Source of the DNA: an uncultured Atopobiaceae bacterium
Lineage (GTDB): Bacteria > Actinomycetota > Coriobacteriia > Coriobacteriales > Atopobiaceae
Length of the DNA stretch: 32,951 nucleotides
Assembly (NCBI GenBank): GCA_947599965.1
Contig: CANQFP010000009.1
Coordinates: forward strand, 1-32,951
Direction: 5' to 3'
Shown: in pieces, positions 1 to 7,721 of the stretch
How positions within the stretch are numbered: the first letter of the stretch is position 1
Layout of the letters: the number at the start of each line of letters is the position of its first letter
Translations under genes and position numbers: made by a program
The notes under the pieces: model-generated
What the model saw: the letters and a program-made list of their open reading frames with translations, nothing else
What the model was told of the DNA's origin: nothing
Database searches by the model: none

Positions 1-52
1 GTGAATCAAAGAAATCGGTGCGGGCTCGGACAACATGCGCAGCCGAGAGTGA

Positions 53-117
53 GGCGAACTCCGTTTTGAGCGCCGCCGATTAGCAAGCTCCAATAGGCGC
101 TCATCGAGGAGTTCGCC
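53..117. repeat. Imperfect inverted repeat in the left intergenic region
   Basis: Two arms face each other: GGCGAACTCC at 53-62 with GAGCGCC at 68-74, and GGCGCTC at 96-102 with GGAGTTCGCC at 108-117. They would form a hairpin with a small internal loop and a 21-nt apical loop. A perfect 7+1+7 dyad, GAGTTCG-C-CGAACTC, overlaps the right end at 109-123. No T-run follows, so a classical terminator is unlikely. It is more probably a dispersed intergenic element or part of the 3' end of an upstream transcript. Confidence 0.5.
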
Positions 118-220
118 GAACTCGAGGCGGCCAGGTGCGGAACCGTGCCAACCAGTTCCCCAGGTATCAATGCTTGTGGATAGGTCGGCGGCGAGCGCCG
201 AGCACGGTGACCCGCTTGTG

Positions 221-475
221 GCGTGGAAGTTCAGCCCCGAGCGGATTCCGCAGACGGATAACCATGCATTGGGCGAGTGCTTTGTGTCGAGGACCGGAGC
301 GAGGGGCTGAACTTCCACGCCTCCCAAAAGCTGTTCCATCCCCTCGCACGGCTCGCGCCGAACTGGCCGACCTTTGTATGGCCGAGGACCGGAGCGAGGG
401 GCTGAACTTCCACGCCTCCCCAACATGGCTTCATCGCCCTCGAATCGCTCGCGCGACGAACTGGCCGACCTTTGT
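221..475. repeat. Intergenic repeat cluster: two ~97-bp direct repeats plus an inverted arm
   Basis: A 38-bp block is perfectly repeated at 288-325 and 383-420. A second 19-bp block (CGAACTGGCCGACCTTTGT) is repeated at 359-377 and 457-475, so two divergent units of about 95-98 bp lie head to tail. The 18-bp segment 221-238 is the exact reverse complement of 303-320 and of 398-415, giving potential long stems. I see no start codon with an SD and no family-like protein here. The whole stretch 1-524 appears to be non-coding, with nadK beginning at 525. The duplication looks recent in the 38-bp block and decayed between the blocks. Confidence 0.75.
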
Positions 476-524
476 CCTGCGGTAGCATTGACCCGTTCCC
501 GGCGCAGACGAAGGAGGCGGGTCC

Positions 525-1385
525 ATGCGGGTCATGCTCGTTCCCAATCGTTCGCGCCCGGACGCCGTCGAGGGCACGCGCGAGCTCTCGCGGTGGCTGA
601 AAGGCGAGGGCGTCGAGGTGGTCGTGGCGCCCGAGCTTTCGCATGGCGAGAAGGGCCTGCCGCCGGTCGACGACTTCGCGCTCGTGGTCTCGCTCGGAGG
701 CGACGGCACGCTGCTGCGCGCGGCCTCGATCGTGCGCAACGCCGAGGTGCCGATCCTGGGGCTCTCCTACGGCCACCTCGGCTTTCTCACAGGAGCGGAT
801 TCGTCGCACATCCAGCGGACCGTCGGCCAGGCGCTCGCGGGGGAGCTGCACGTCTCGCGGCGCGCGACGCTCTCCGTGGACGTCTACTTCGAGGACTCCG
901 GCCCGCTCTTCGACCTCTTCTGCCTGAACGAGATGGCGCTCTCGCGCGGCGCCATGGGCGACATCGTCGAGTTCGACATCGCCGTCTCCGGCGAGCCCAT
1001 CGACCGGCTGCGCTCGGACGGCTTCGTCGTGGCCACGGCCACCGGGAGCACGGGCTACGCGCTCTCCGCCGGCGGCCCCATCGTCACGCCGAGCTTCACG
1101 GGCATGGTCTGCGTGCCCATCGCACCCCACACGATCCAGGCGCGCGCCTTCCTCACGGCGGCCTCGGACGTCGTGGAGATCGCGCTTTCGCCCGAGCGGC
1201 CGGTGGAGCGGCTCGTCTTCCTCGACGGGCGGCTCGCGGCGGAGGGCGCGCAGGCGTCGCGCGTGGTCGTGCGGCGCGGCGAGGGCGACATCATCCTGCT
1301 CTCCGAGGACGGCGGCGAGTTCTACCAGGCGGTTTCGCGCGTCTTCTACGGCACGACCGGTGCGAGGAGCGCCCGAGCTTCATGA
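525..1385 (+). CDS. nadK: NAD kinase
   Basis: ATP-NAD kinase, a cytoplasmic enzyme that phosphorylates NAD+ to NADP+. The 286-residue length is normal for the family. The diagnostic GGDG motif is at residues 58-61 (SLGGDGTLLRAA). It is followed by GLSYGHLGFLT, the NE motif in CLNEMALSRG and the glycine/threonine-rich ATATGSTGYALSAGG segment that shapes the NAD site. The ATG at 525 follows an AAGGAGG SD at 511-517 with ideal spacing; a TAGCAT hexamer at 483-488 could be its -10. The 3' end overlaps recN (ATGA at 1382-1385), so the two are translationally coupled. nadK-recN adjacency is common in Actinobacteria and Firmicutes. The family assignment is firm. Confidence 0.95.
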   Translation: MRVMLVPNRSRPDAVEGTRELSRWLKGEGVEVVVAPELSHGEKGLPPVDDFALVVSLGGDGTLLRAASIVRNAEVPILGLSYGHLGFLTGADSSHIQRTVGQALAGELHVSRRATLSVDVYFEDSGPLFDLFCLNEMALSRGAMGDIVEFDIAVSGEPIDRLRSDGFVVATATGSTGYALSAGGPIVTPSFTGMVCVPIAPHTIQARAFLTAASDVVEIALSPERPVERLVFLDGRLAAEGAQASRVVVRRGEGDIILLSEDGGEFYQAVSRVFYGTTGARSARAS

Positions 1386-3010
1386 TCGACGAGCTCTCCG
1401 TCACCAACCTCGCGCTCATCGCCGAGGCCACGCTGGCGCCCGGCGCCCACCTCACGGTCATCACCGGCGAGACCGGAAGCGGTAAGACGGCCCTCGTCGA
1501 GGGGCTGAAGCTTCTGGCGGGGGAGCGCGGCCAGGCCACGGCGGTGCGCGACGGCGCCGAGGCGCTCGAGGTGGCGGGGCGCATCTTCACCGATGACGAA
1601 TCCGAGGACGGGCATGTGGTCGTGCGGCGGCTCGCGGCCTCCGGGCGCGGGCGCGTCTCCATCGACGGCGCCATGGCCACGGTGGCCGAGCTCGCCGAGG
1701 GGCTGGGCGCGACGGTCGATCTCTGCGGCCAGCACGAGCACCAGCGGCTGCTCTCGCCGGCGAACCACCTCGCGATCGTGGACGGCTTCGACCCGGCGGC
1801 GCTCGAGGCGCCGAAGGCGGCTTGGGAGGAGGCCTTCGCGAAGGCGACGGCCGCGCGAGCCGAGCTCAGGCGCGTGCGGGAGCTCTCGCAGGCCTCTGAC
1901 GAGGCGCTCTCGGAGGCGAGTTTCGTCCTCGCGCGGATCGACGCCGTGGCGCCGAGGGCGGGGGAGCTCGACGAGCTGCGCGAGACGCTCAGGAGCGCCG
2001 AACACGCGGACGAGCTGCTCGCCGCGCTCTCCGGGGCACGCGAGGCGCTCGTGGAGGATGACGGAGCCATCGACCGGCTCTCCTTCGCGATCTCCGAGCT
2101 CAGGGCCCAAGCGGCACACGATCCCGCGCTCTCGGAGCTCGCGGGTTCGCTCGAGGAGGCGCTCTTCGAGGCCGAGGACGTGGCCGGGACGCTTCGCGAT
2201 CGCGCCGATGCCGTGGACATCGACCCCGCGGAGCTCGAGCGGCTGCGCGAGCGGCAGGCGGCCCTCCAGGGGCTCACGCGAAGCTACGGCCCCTCGCTCG
2301 AAGACGTGCTCGAAAGGCGCGAGAGGGCAGCGGCGCTCGTGGAGGCCTCGCGCGATTCCTCCGCGCTCCTCGCGAAGGCGACGAAGCGGGCACGCGCCGC
2401 CGAGGCGCGGCTTGCCGAGGCCGCCGATGCCCTCGACGGGGCACGTCGGCGGGTGGCGGATGCCTTCGCCGCCTCGGTGAACGCCCAGCTCGAGGGGCTC
2501 GAGATGAAGGGCGCCGAGGTCTCCGTCGAAACCGAGCGCCTGCCGCGGGCCCGCTGGAGCGCGCAGGGGCCCTCGCGTTCGGAGATCCTCTATCGCGCGA
2601 ACCGCAACCTACGCTGGCGGCCGCTCGCGAAGGTGGCCTCGGGCGGCGAGATCTCGCGCGTCATGCTCGCCGTCAGGGTGGTGGAGGACGCGCGGGGAAG
2701 CGCCGAGACCATCGTCTTCGACGAGGTGGACGCGGGGGTCGGCGGCCACGCGGCGCTCTCGCTCGCGCGCACGATCGCCGAGCTCGCCCGCAAGCGCCAG
2801 GTGATCTGCGTCACGCACCTCGCGCAGGTGGCGGCCGAGGCCGAGACGCACTACGTGGTCACCAAGGAGGAGGCCGACGCGGACGGCATCCCCGAGACCC
2901 GGCTCGTGCCGGTGGCGGGGGAGGAGCGCGAGGCCGAGATCGCCCGCATGCTCGCCGGATCGGTCACCGAGACGTCGCTCGCCCACGCCCGCGAGCTCCT
3001 CGAACGCTAG
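1382..3010 (+). CDS. recN: DNA repair protein RecN
   Basis: SMC-like ATPase that gathers double-strand break ends for recombinational repair; 542 residues, close to the usual ~550. The Walker A GETGSGKT is at residues 29-36, right after the MIDELSVTNLALI N-terminus typical of RecN. The middle (about 150-360) is Glu/Ala/Arg-rich coiled coil. The C-terminal ATPase half carries the ASGGEISRVMLAV signature, Walker B TIVFDEVDAGVGG and the switch VICVTHLAQVAA. Translation starts at the ATG overlapping the nadK stop; the frame stays open upstream only because of GC bias. No LexA-like box was seen in front of nadK. A weak stem-loop (AGGGGC/GCCCTT) follows the stop at 3009-3024 without a T-run. Confidence 0.95.
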   Translation: MIDELSVTNLALIAEATLAPGAHLTVITGETGSGKTALVEGLKLLAGERGQATAVRDGAEALEVAGRIFTDDESEDGHVVVRRLAASGRGRVSIDGAMATVAELAEGLGATVDLCGQHEHQRLLSPANHLAIVDGFDPAALEAPKAAWEEAFAKATAARAELRRVRELSQASDEALSEASFVLARIDAVAPRAGELDELRETLRSAEHADELLAALSGAREALVEDDGAIDRLSFAISELRAQAAHDPALSELAGSLEEALFEAEDVAGTLRDRADAVDIDPAELERLRERQAALQGLTRSYGPSLEDVLERRERAAALVEASRDSSALLAKATKRARAAEARLAEAADALDGARRRVADAFAASVNAQLEGLEMKGAEVSVETERLPRARWSAQGPSRSEILYRANRNLRWRPLAKVASGGEISRVMLAVRVVEDARGSAETIVFDEVDAGVGGHAALSLARTIAELARKRQVICVTHLAQVAAEAETHYVVTKEEADADGIPETRLVPVAGEEREAEIARMLAGSVTETSLAHARELLER

Positions 3011-3094
3011 GGGCGACAGCCCTTCCTGCGATCGATTCCCGCAGCCTGAACTTCCGAAAACGATCATTCAATGTAAGAAATCGGCAGCACTACA

Positions 3095-3149
3095 TGTACA
3101 AATTCGGAACAGAGCACTCGATCTACCAGCACCTTTCCGAATTCGTACA
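3095..3149. promoter_or_regulatory. Long inverted repeat upstream of pyrG (possible operator or RNA hairpin)
   Basis: The arms are TGTACAAATTCGGAA (3095-3109) and TTCCGAATTCGTACA (3135-3149): 15-bp arms with one mismatch, separated by 25 bp. A further TTCCGAA lies at 3052-3058. The recN-pyrG spacer (3011-3272, no gene) is visibly more AT-rich than the coding DNA around it. The repeat is 120-180 bp before the pyrG start. It could bind a dimeric regulator at two half-sites or fold in a leader RNA. No regulator family was identified. Confidence 0.45.
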
Positions 3150-3221
3150 GGTAACGTCGCTCGCATGCGCTCGTGTTCATGCGGCGGCGGATTCGCCGCG
3201 CGGGGGCGCGCGAGCGCTTGG

Positions 3222-3227
3222 TAGACT
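3222..3227 (+). promoter_or_regulatory. Candidate -10 hexamer (TAGACT) for pyrG-xerD
   Basis: TAGACT occurs in CTTGGTAGACTGTAGACC, about 45 bp before the pyrG ATG. No good -35 is visible at 16-18 bp. The hexamer resembles the TACACT/TATACA hexamers before sepF and murC, which is the main reason to list it. Confidence 0.3.
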
Positions 3228-3272
3228 GTAGACCCGTGCAAGTCGGGACGCGAAGTGAGCGGAGGCACGGGC

Positions 3273-4931
3273 ATGACGAAGCACGTATTCGTGACGGGCG
3301 GCGTCGTTTCTTCCCTCGGTAAGGGCATCACCGCGGCCAGCTTGGGTCGCCTGCTCAAGAGCCGCGGCTACAAGGTCATGATGCAGAAGGCCGACCCGTA
3401 TCTGAACGTCGACCCCGGCACCATGAGCCCCTTCCAGCACGGCGAGGTCTTCGTCACCGAGGACGGCAAGGAGACCGACCTCGACCTCGGCCACTACGAG
3501 CGCTTCGTCGACGAGAACCTCACGCGCGCGTCGAACTTCACCACCGGCCTCATCTACCAATCGCTCATCAGCCGCGAGCGCCAGGGCGATTTCCTCGGCG
3601 GCACGGTGCAGGTGGTGCCCCACGTCACGGGCGCCATCCGCGATCGCTTCCTGCGCATCGAGCAGCACACCCACGCCGACGTCGTCATCACCGAGCTCGG
3701 CGGCACCATCGGCGACATCGAGGGCCAGCCGTTCGTGGAGGCCATGCGCCAGTTCAGGAACGAGAAGGGCCGTGACGACGTCTGCTTCATCCACGTCTCG
3801 CTCGTGCCCTACATGTCGGCGGCCCACGAGGTGAAGACCAAACCCACGCAGCACTCCGTGAAGGAGCTTCGCGGCATGGGCATCCAGCCCGACATCATCG
3901 TCTGCCGCTCCGACCACGAGGTGGACGAATCCATCCGCGCGAAGATCGGCATGTTCTGCGACGTGCCGGCCGATCGCGTCTTCGAGAACTGCGACCTGCC
4001 GAGCATCTACGACGTGCCCCGCTACCTCGCCGAGCAGGGCTTCGACCTCAAGGTGTGCGAGTGCCTCGGGCTCGACCCCGGCGTGCTCGACCTCTCCGAG
4101 TGGGACGCCTTCACCGACGCCATGCACGCCGCCAACAAGCTCCCCGACGTCACGCGCATCTCGGTGGTGGGCAAATACACCCAGCTCCCCGACGCCTACC
4201 TCTCCGTCATCGAGGCGCTCCACCACTCCGGCGTCTACTACGGCCGCCATGTGGAGATCGAGCTCGTGGACGGCGAGAACCTCACGGAAGACGACGTGGA
4301 GGAGGTCCTCGGCGCGGCCGATGGCATCCTCGTGCCGGGCGGCTTCGGCATCCGCGGCCTCGAGGGCAAGATCCTCGCCGTGCAGCGGGCGCGCGAGCAG
4401 AAGGTGCCCTTCCTCGGCATCTGCCTCGGGCTGCAAGTGGCCGTCTGCGAGGTGGCGCGCCACGCCGCGGGCATGGAGGGCGCGTCCTCGACGGAGTTCG
4501 TGCCCGATTGCGCCTATCCCGTGATCGACCTCATGCCCGACCAGGAGGACATCACCGACAAGGGCGGCACCATGCGCCTCGGCGCCTGGCCCTGCCGCGT
4601 CCAGCCGGGCACGCTCGCGTCCGAGGCCTACGGCGAGGATCTCGTCTACGAGCGGCATCGCCATCGCTACGAGGTGAACAACGCCTTCCGCGGCCGCCTC
4701 GCAGAGGCGGGGCTCGTCTTCTCCGGGCTCTCGCCGGACGAGCGCCTCGTGGAGATGGTCGAGCTTCCCGAGAGCGAGCACCCTTGGTTCGTGGCGAGCC
4801 AGTTCCACCCCGAGTTCAAGAGCCGGCCCACGAAGCCGCAGCCGCTCTTCCGCGAGTTCGTGCGCGCAGCCATCGCGCGCCACGAGGGCGTCGGGCGCCA
4901 TGAGGTGATGCCGCGCTCGGCCGAGCGCTAG
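3273..4931 (+). CDS. pyrG: CTP synthase (glutamine-hydrolysing)
   Basis: Makes CTP from UTP, ATP and glutamine, the last step of de novo pyrimidine nucleotide synthesis in the cytosol. It has 552 residues, the normal two-domain length. The N-terminal amidoligase domain opens with KHVFVTGGVVSSLGKG and contains the P-loop-like SLGKG. The C-terminal class I glutaminase has nucleophile Cys384 (FLGICLGLQVA) and the His512-Pro-Glu514 dyad (FHPEF). The ATG at 3273 is preferred over an in-frame GTG at 3255 because GGAGG at 3261-3265 is 7 nt upstream of it and it gives the conserved MTKHVFVTGG start. xerD begins 5 nt after the stop. Confidence 0.97.
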   Translation: MTKHVFVTGGVVSSLGKGITAASLGRLLKSRGYKVMMQKADPYLNVDPGTMSPFQHGEVFVTEDGKETDLDLGHYERFVDENLTRASNFTTGLIYQSLISRERQGDFLGGTVQVVPHVTGAIRDRFLRIEQHTHADVVITELGGTIGDIEGQPFVEAMRQFRNEKGRDDVCFIHVSLVPYMSAAHEVKTKPTQHSVKELRGMGIQPDIIVCRSDHEVDESIRAKIGMFCDVPADRVFENCDLPSIYDVPRYLAEQGFDLKVCECLGLDPGVLDLSEWDAFTDAMHAANKLPDVTRISVVGKYTQLPDAYLSVIEALHHSGVYYGRHVEIELVDGENLTEDDVEEVLGAADGILVPGGFGIRGLEGKILAVQRAREQKVPFLGICLGLQVAVCEVARHAAGMEGASSTEFVPDCAYPVIDLMPDQEDITDKGGTMRLGAWPCRVQPGTLASEAYGEDLVYERHRHRYEVNNAFRGRLAEAGLVFSGLSPDERLVEMVELPESEHPWFVASQFHPEFKSRPTKPQPLFREFVRAAIARHEGVGRHEVMPRSAER

Positions 4932-4936
4932 GCGCC

Positions 4937-5893
4937 ATGCCCAAGCGAGGGCGAGAGGGGAGGGCGGCTCGCGCCGAGGCCGAGCCGAGGCCCGCGAACG
5001 CCCTCGATGACGCGCGGCTCGCCTACATCGATTCGCTTGCCGTGGCGGGGCGCTCGGAGGCCACCTGCTCCTCCTACGATCGCGATCTCGCGCGCTACCT
5101 CGATTGGCTCGCGCCGCGTGGCGTGACGGAGCCCGCCCAGCTGAACTCCCGCGAGCTCGAGGCGCACGTCGCCCATCTCATGGGGGAGGGCCTCGCGCCC
5201 TCCTCGGTGGAGCGAGCCGTCTCGGCCATCAAGGGCTTCCAGCGCTTCCTCGTGGCCGAGGGTGTGATCGAGGATCTCACGCCCACGCGCCTCGCGCCGA
5301 TGAAGCACCCGACGCTCCTTCCCGACGTGCTCACCATCGACCAGGCGCGTCGGCTCCTCGACCAGCCCTGGGCCGAGACGCCCACGGCCCAGCGCGACCG
5401 CACGATCATCTGGACGCTCTACGGCTTGGGGCTCCGCGTCTCGGAGCTCTGCGGCCTCGACGTGCTCTCCTTCTTCGACGACGGCAAGCTCGTGCTCGTG
5501 CGGGGAAAGGGCGACAAGGAGCGGGTCGTGCCCGTGCTCTCGGGCCTCGCCGAGCGCATCGGGGATTACGTCGAGCACTGGCGGGGCGAGCTCGTGAGCT
5601 CGAAGCGGCCGACGGGCGCGCTCTTCCTGAACGTGCGCGGCGGACGGCTCACGCGCCAGAGCGTGCATTCCATCGTGGAGCGTTCGGGTCGCCTCATCGG
5701 CATCACCGGCCTCCACCCGCACACGCTTCGCCACTCCTTCGCGACCCATCTCATCGAGGGCGGCGCCGATCTGAGGAGCGTCCAGGAGCTCCTCGGTCAC
5801 GCCGACATCACCACCACCCAGCGCTACACCCACCTCGACCTCACGCATCTCGCCGAGGAGTACTACACCTCGCACCCCCGCGCGAGCGAGTAG
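4937..5893 (+). CDS. xerD: Site-specific tyrosine recombinase XerD-like
   Basis: Chromosome-dimer-resolving tyrosine recombinase, expected to act at dif. It has 318 residues with an N-terminal core-binding SAM-like domain (about 20-110) and a C-terminal catalytic domain. The catalytic set is complete: Arg167 (GLGLRVSEL), Lys191 (RGKGDKER), His262 and Arg265 (HPHTLRHSFA), His288 (LLGHADI) and nucleophile Tyr297 (TTQRYTH). Its first ~20 residues are Arg/Glu/Ala-rich and look dispensable. It follows pyrG by 5 nt with no independent SD of note, so it is probably co-transcribed. Its housekeeping context and lack of flanking att-like repeats argue against a phage integrase. XerC versus XerD cannot be settled from one gene. 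Confidence 0.85.
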   Translation: MPKRGREGRAARAEAEPRPANALDDARLAYIDSLAVAGRSEATCSSYDRDLARYLDWLAPRGVTEPAQLNSRELEAHVAHLMGEGLAPSSVERAVSAIKGFQRFLVAEGVIEDLTPTRLAPMKHPTLLPDVLTIDQARRLLDQPWAETPTAQRDRTIIWTLYGLGLRVSELCGLDVLSFFDDGKLVLVRGKGDKERVVPVLSGLAERIGDYVEHWRGELVSSKRPTGALFLNVRGGRLTRQSVHSIVERSGRLIGITGLHPHTLRHSFATHLIEGGADLRSVQELLGHADITTTQRYTHLDLTHLAEEYYTSHPRASE

Positions 5894-5918
5894 CCGGGGG
5901 GCTCCCAGGCACCGCTCG

Positions 5919-5940
5919 GCATCAACGATCGAGTTGATGC
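5919..5940 (+). other. Perfect 8-bp stem-loop after xerD
   Basis: GCATCAAC at 5919-5926 pairs with GTTGATGC at 5933-5940 around a 6-nt loop, 25 bp after the xerD stop. No T-run follows. It may be an mRNA 3'-end stabiliser acting with the terminator downstream, or an operator dyad. Confidence 0.4.
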
Positions 5941-5971
5941 GAGGGGTGCGCTCCCACGTCCTTCCCACCCG

Positions 5972-5998
5972 AAAACCCGCCGTTTACCAGCGGTTTTT
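5972..5998 (+). terminator. Probable intrinsic terminator after xerD
   Basis: CCGC (5977-5980) pairs with GCGG (5990-5993) around a 9-nt loop. Flanking AAAA (5972-5975) faces TTTT, and the run TTTTT (5994-5998) follows the stem directly. The GC core is short, but the position between xerD and the mraZ promoter fits termination of pyrG-xerD. Confidence 0.5.
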
Positions 5999-6038
5999 AC
6001 CGCTCGGTGTCTCCGATTCCCTCGATATGACCGTTTGG

Positions 6039-6063
6039 TGGGCCGAAGTGGGCCGAAGTGTTG
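6039..6063 (+). promoter_or_regulatory. MraZ-box array (TGGGC direct repeats)
   Basis: TGGGC-CGAAG-TGGGC-CGAAG-TG occupies 6039-6060: two perfect TGGGC boxes at 6039 and 6049, with a decayed third at 6059, all at 10-bp spacing. In E. coli and other bacteria MraZ binds TGGGN repeats at this spacing in front of its own operon, so this is the predicted autoregulatory operator. The last box touches the candidate -35. Confidence 0.65.
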
Positions 6064-6089
6064 CGAAAAGGCCCGAGGATACCTACCAT
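6061..6089 (+). promoter_or_regulatory. Candidate promoter of the mraZ-ftsQ operon
   Basis: TTGCGA (6061-6066) and TACCAT (6084-6089) are separated by 17 bp. The predicted start point near 6096 gives a ~73-nt leader to mraZ. The MraZ boxes abut its -35, as expected for repression by the encoded protein. Confidence 0.5.
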
Positions 6090-6168
6090 GAACAGGCGTC
6101 GGGCCCCGCAACCCGACGGGAATCTCCCGATTGCCGGCCATGTCCATGCGAGGAAACGGAGGGACGCC

Positions 6169-6600
6169 ATGCACCTCATGGGCACCAAGCGCCACTCCGT
6201 CGACTCGAAGCTCCGGCTCAAGCTTCCGGCGGAGTTTCGCCGGGAGTTCGGCGATCAGGTGTGCCTCCTGCCCGTGAATGAGTCGCTCTATGGGTTCACG
6301 CCCGAGGAACACGCTCGTTTCGTGGCGGAGCGCTTCGGGGATTCCTACGATCCGCGCGACCGCACCCAAGAGGATCTGCGCCTCATGCTCAACGCGCTCA
6401 CCGTCGAGCTCGACATCGATTCCGCCGGGAGGATCAGCCTGGGCCGCGTGCCCGAGAAGCTCCGCCCGTGGATCGCCCCGGGCCAGCCGGTGGTCGTGGT
6501 GGGCAACGAGAACCGCTTCGAGATCTGGCGCCCCGAAAGCTGGGACGCGAAGGAGGCCAAGCTGCTTCCGCAGCTCGAAGCGTTGCTCTACGACGACTGA
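6169..6600 (+). CDS. mraZ: Transcriptional regulator MraZ
   Basis: DNA-binding regulator of the dcw operon that forms rings and recognises TGGGN repeats. It has 143 residues with two SpoVT/AbrB-type half domains: MGTKRHSVDSKLRLKLPAEFR near the N-terminus, and VELDIDSAGRISLGRVPEKL near residue 85. The ATG at 6169 follows GGAGGG at 6158-6163; an ATG at 6178 is a less well spaced alternative. The predicted binding boxes lie about 110 bp upstream. rsmH begins 17 nt after its stop. This mraZ-rsmH order heads the dcw cluster in most bacteria. Confidence 0.95.
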   Translation: MHLMGTKRHSVDSKLRLKLPAEFRREFGDQVCLLPVNESLYGFTPEEHARFVAERFGDSYDPRDRTQEDLRLMLNALTVELDIDSAGRISLGRVPEKLRPWIAPGQPVVVVGNENRFEIWRPESWDAKEAKLLPQLEALLYDD

Positions 6601-6617
6601 TCCTCGAGGGACGCACC

Positions 6618-7574
6618 TTGACATCCGCATATCGGCACGTACCGGTCTTGCTCGAGGAAGTGCGGGCGATCCTTCGCCCCGCCTCGGGCGAGACCTACGT
6701 AGACGGCACCCTGGGCGGTGCCGGCCATGCCCGGGCCATCGCGCCGGCGCTCGGCGCGGACGGCCTCGTCATCGGCATCGACCACGATCCGGCGGCGCTC
6801 GCCGCCTCCGACACCGCCCTCCAAGAGGCCGCGCCCGAGGTGCCCAGGCTCCTCGTGCACGGCTCCTTCGCCGATCTCGACGATATCCTCCTCGACGCCG
6901 GCGTGACCGGCGCAGACGACGTCCTGCTCGATCTCGGCGTCTCATCGCCCGAGCTCGACGAGGCATCGCGTGGGTTCTCCTACGCGAAGGACGCGCCTCT
7001 GGATATGCGCATGGATCCGGACACATCCACCCTAACCGCAGCTGAGGTCATCAACACCTATTCGCAGCCCGACCTCGTCCGGATCCTCGGCGCCTATGGC
7101 GAGGAGCGCCACGCGCAAGCCATCGCCGCCGCCATCGTGCGGGCCCGAAAGCGGGCTCCCATCGAGGGAACGCTCGAGCTCGCGGATCTCGTCCGCGCGG
7201 CCTATCCCGCGCGCGATCGCGCCAGGCGCCACCCTGCGCGCAAGACCTTCCAGGCCCTGCGCATCGAGGTGAACGGCGAGCTCGACGCGCTCGAGCGGGG
7301 CCTCGACGCGGCCATCCGCTGGCTCGAGCCGGGCGGCGTGATCTGCGTCATCTCCTACCACTCGCTCGAGGACCGAATCGTGAAGCGGACCTTCGCCGAG
7401 CTCTCCCGGGGCTGCACCTGCCCGCCCGAGCTGGGCGTGTGCGTCTGCGGGAACGTGCCGATCGTGGATGTGATCACCAAACGGCCGATCACCCCCTCCG
7501 AGGAGGAGGTGGCGGCAAACCCCAGGGCCCGAAGCGCCAAGCTCCGGGCCGCCCGCAAGCGAGCGATCGTTTAG
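6618..7574 (+). CDS. rsmH: 16S rRNA (cytosine1402-N4)-methyltransferase
   Basis: SAM-dependent methyltransferase (MraW) that modifies C1402 in the ribosomal P-site region; 318 residues. The SAM loop DGTLGGAGH is at 29-37, followed by IGIDHDPAAL, LLDLGVSSPELDEASRGFSY, and VISYHSLEDRIVK in the C-terminal third. A Cys cluster (GCTCPPELGVCVCG) typical of Gram-positive members follows. The start is assigned to TTG at 6618 because GAGGG at 6606-6610 lies 7 nt upstream and the family-typical short N-terminus (SAYRHVPVLLEEV) follows at once. Upstream readings of the frame overlap mraZ and are not believable. Confidence 0.94.
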   Translation: MTSAYRHVPVLLEEVRAILRPASGETYVDGTLGGAGHARAIAPALGADGLVIGIDHDPAALAASDTALQEAAPEVPRLLVHGSFADLDDILLDAGVTGADDVLLDLGVSSPELDEASRGFSYAKDAPLDMRMDPDTSTLTAAEVINTYSQPDLVRILGAYGEERHAQAIAAAIVRARKRAPIEGTLELADLVRAAYPARDRARRHPARKTFQALRIEVNGELDALERGLDAAIRWLEPGGVICVISYHSLEDRIVKRTFAELSRGCTCPPELGVCVCGNVPIVDVITKRPITPSEEEVAANPRARSAKLRAARKRAIV

Positions 7575-7681
7575 CGGGAGAGCCTCCATGAGCCTGCCCG
7601 AGGGCCTCGGCCCGACGGTGGCAAACGCAGCAGAACGCACGACACCGCAGCTCAAACGCACCACCATCGCACCACCCCCGC

Positions 7682-7699
7682 CCGGGCGCCCACGCCCGG
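7682..7699 (+). other. GC-rich stem-loop ahead of the ftsL ribosome site
   Basis: CCGGGCG (7682-7688) pairs perfectly with CGCCCGG (7693-7699) around a CCCA loop; a TCTTTT stretch follows at 7705-7710 and GAGGAGG (SD of ftsL) at 7711-7717. The 147-bp rsmH-ftsL gap has no believable gene. The hairpin could be a partial terminator or attenuator, or a processing or stability element that adjusts ftsL-ftsI expression. Confidence 0.5.
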
Positions 7700-7721
7700 C
7701 GCGGTCTTTTGAGGAGGTTTC

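Noticed and set aside
3-83. A 26-codon open end of a frame at the left edge ending in TAG at 81-83
   Set aside because: Too short to recognise, and it runs into the inverted repeat at 53-117. It might be the tail of an upstream gene but cannot be supported.
374-1381. Long upstream extension of the recN frame
   Set aside because: Overlaps nadK in another frame, Arg/Ala-rich shadow translation; RecN's conserved start is at 1382.
4937-5893. XerD-like gene as a phage or island integrase
   Set aside because: Housekeeping position after pyrG, usual Xer length and motifs, no tRNA or att-like repeats flanking it.
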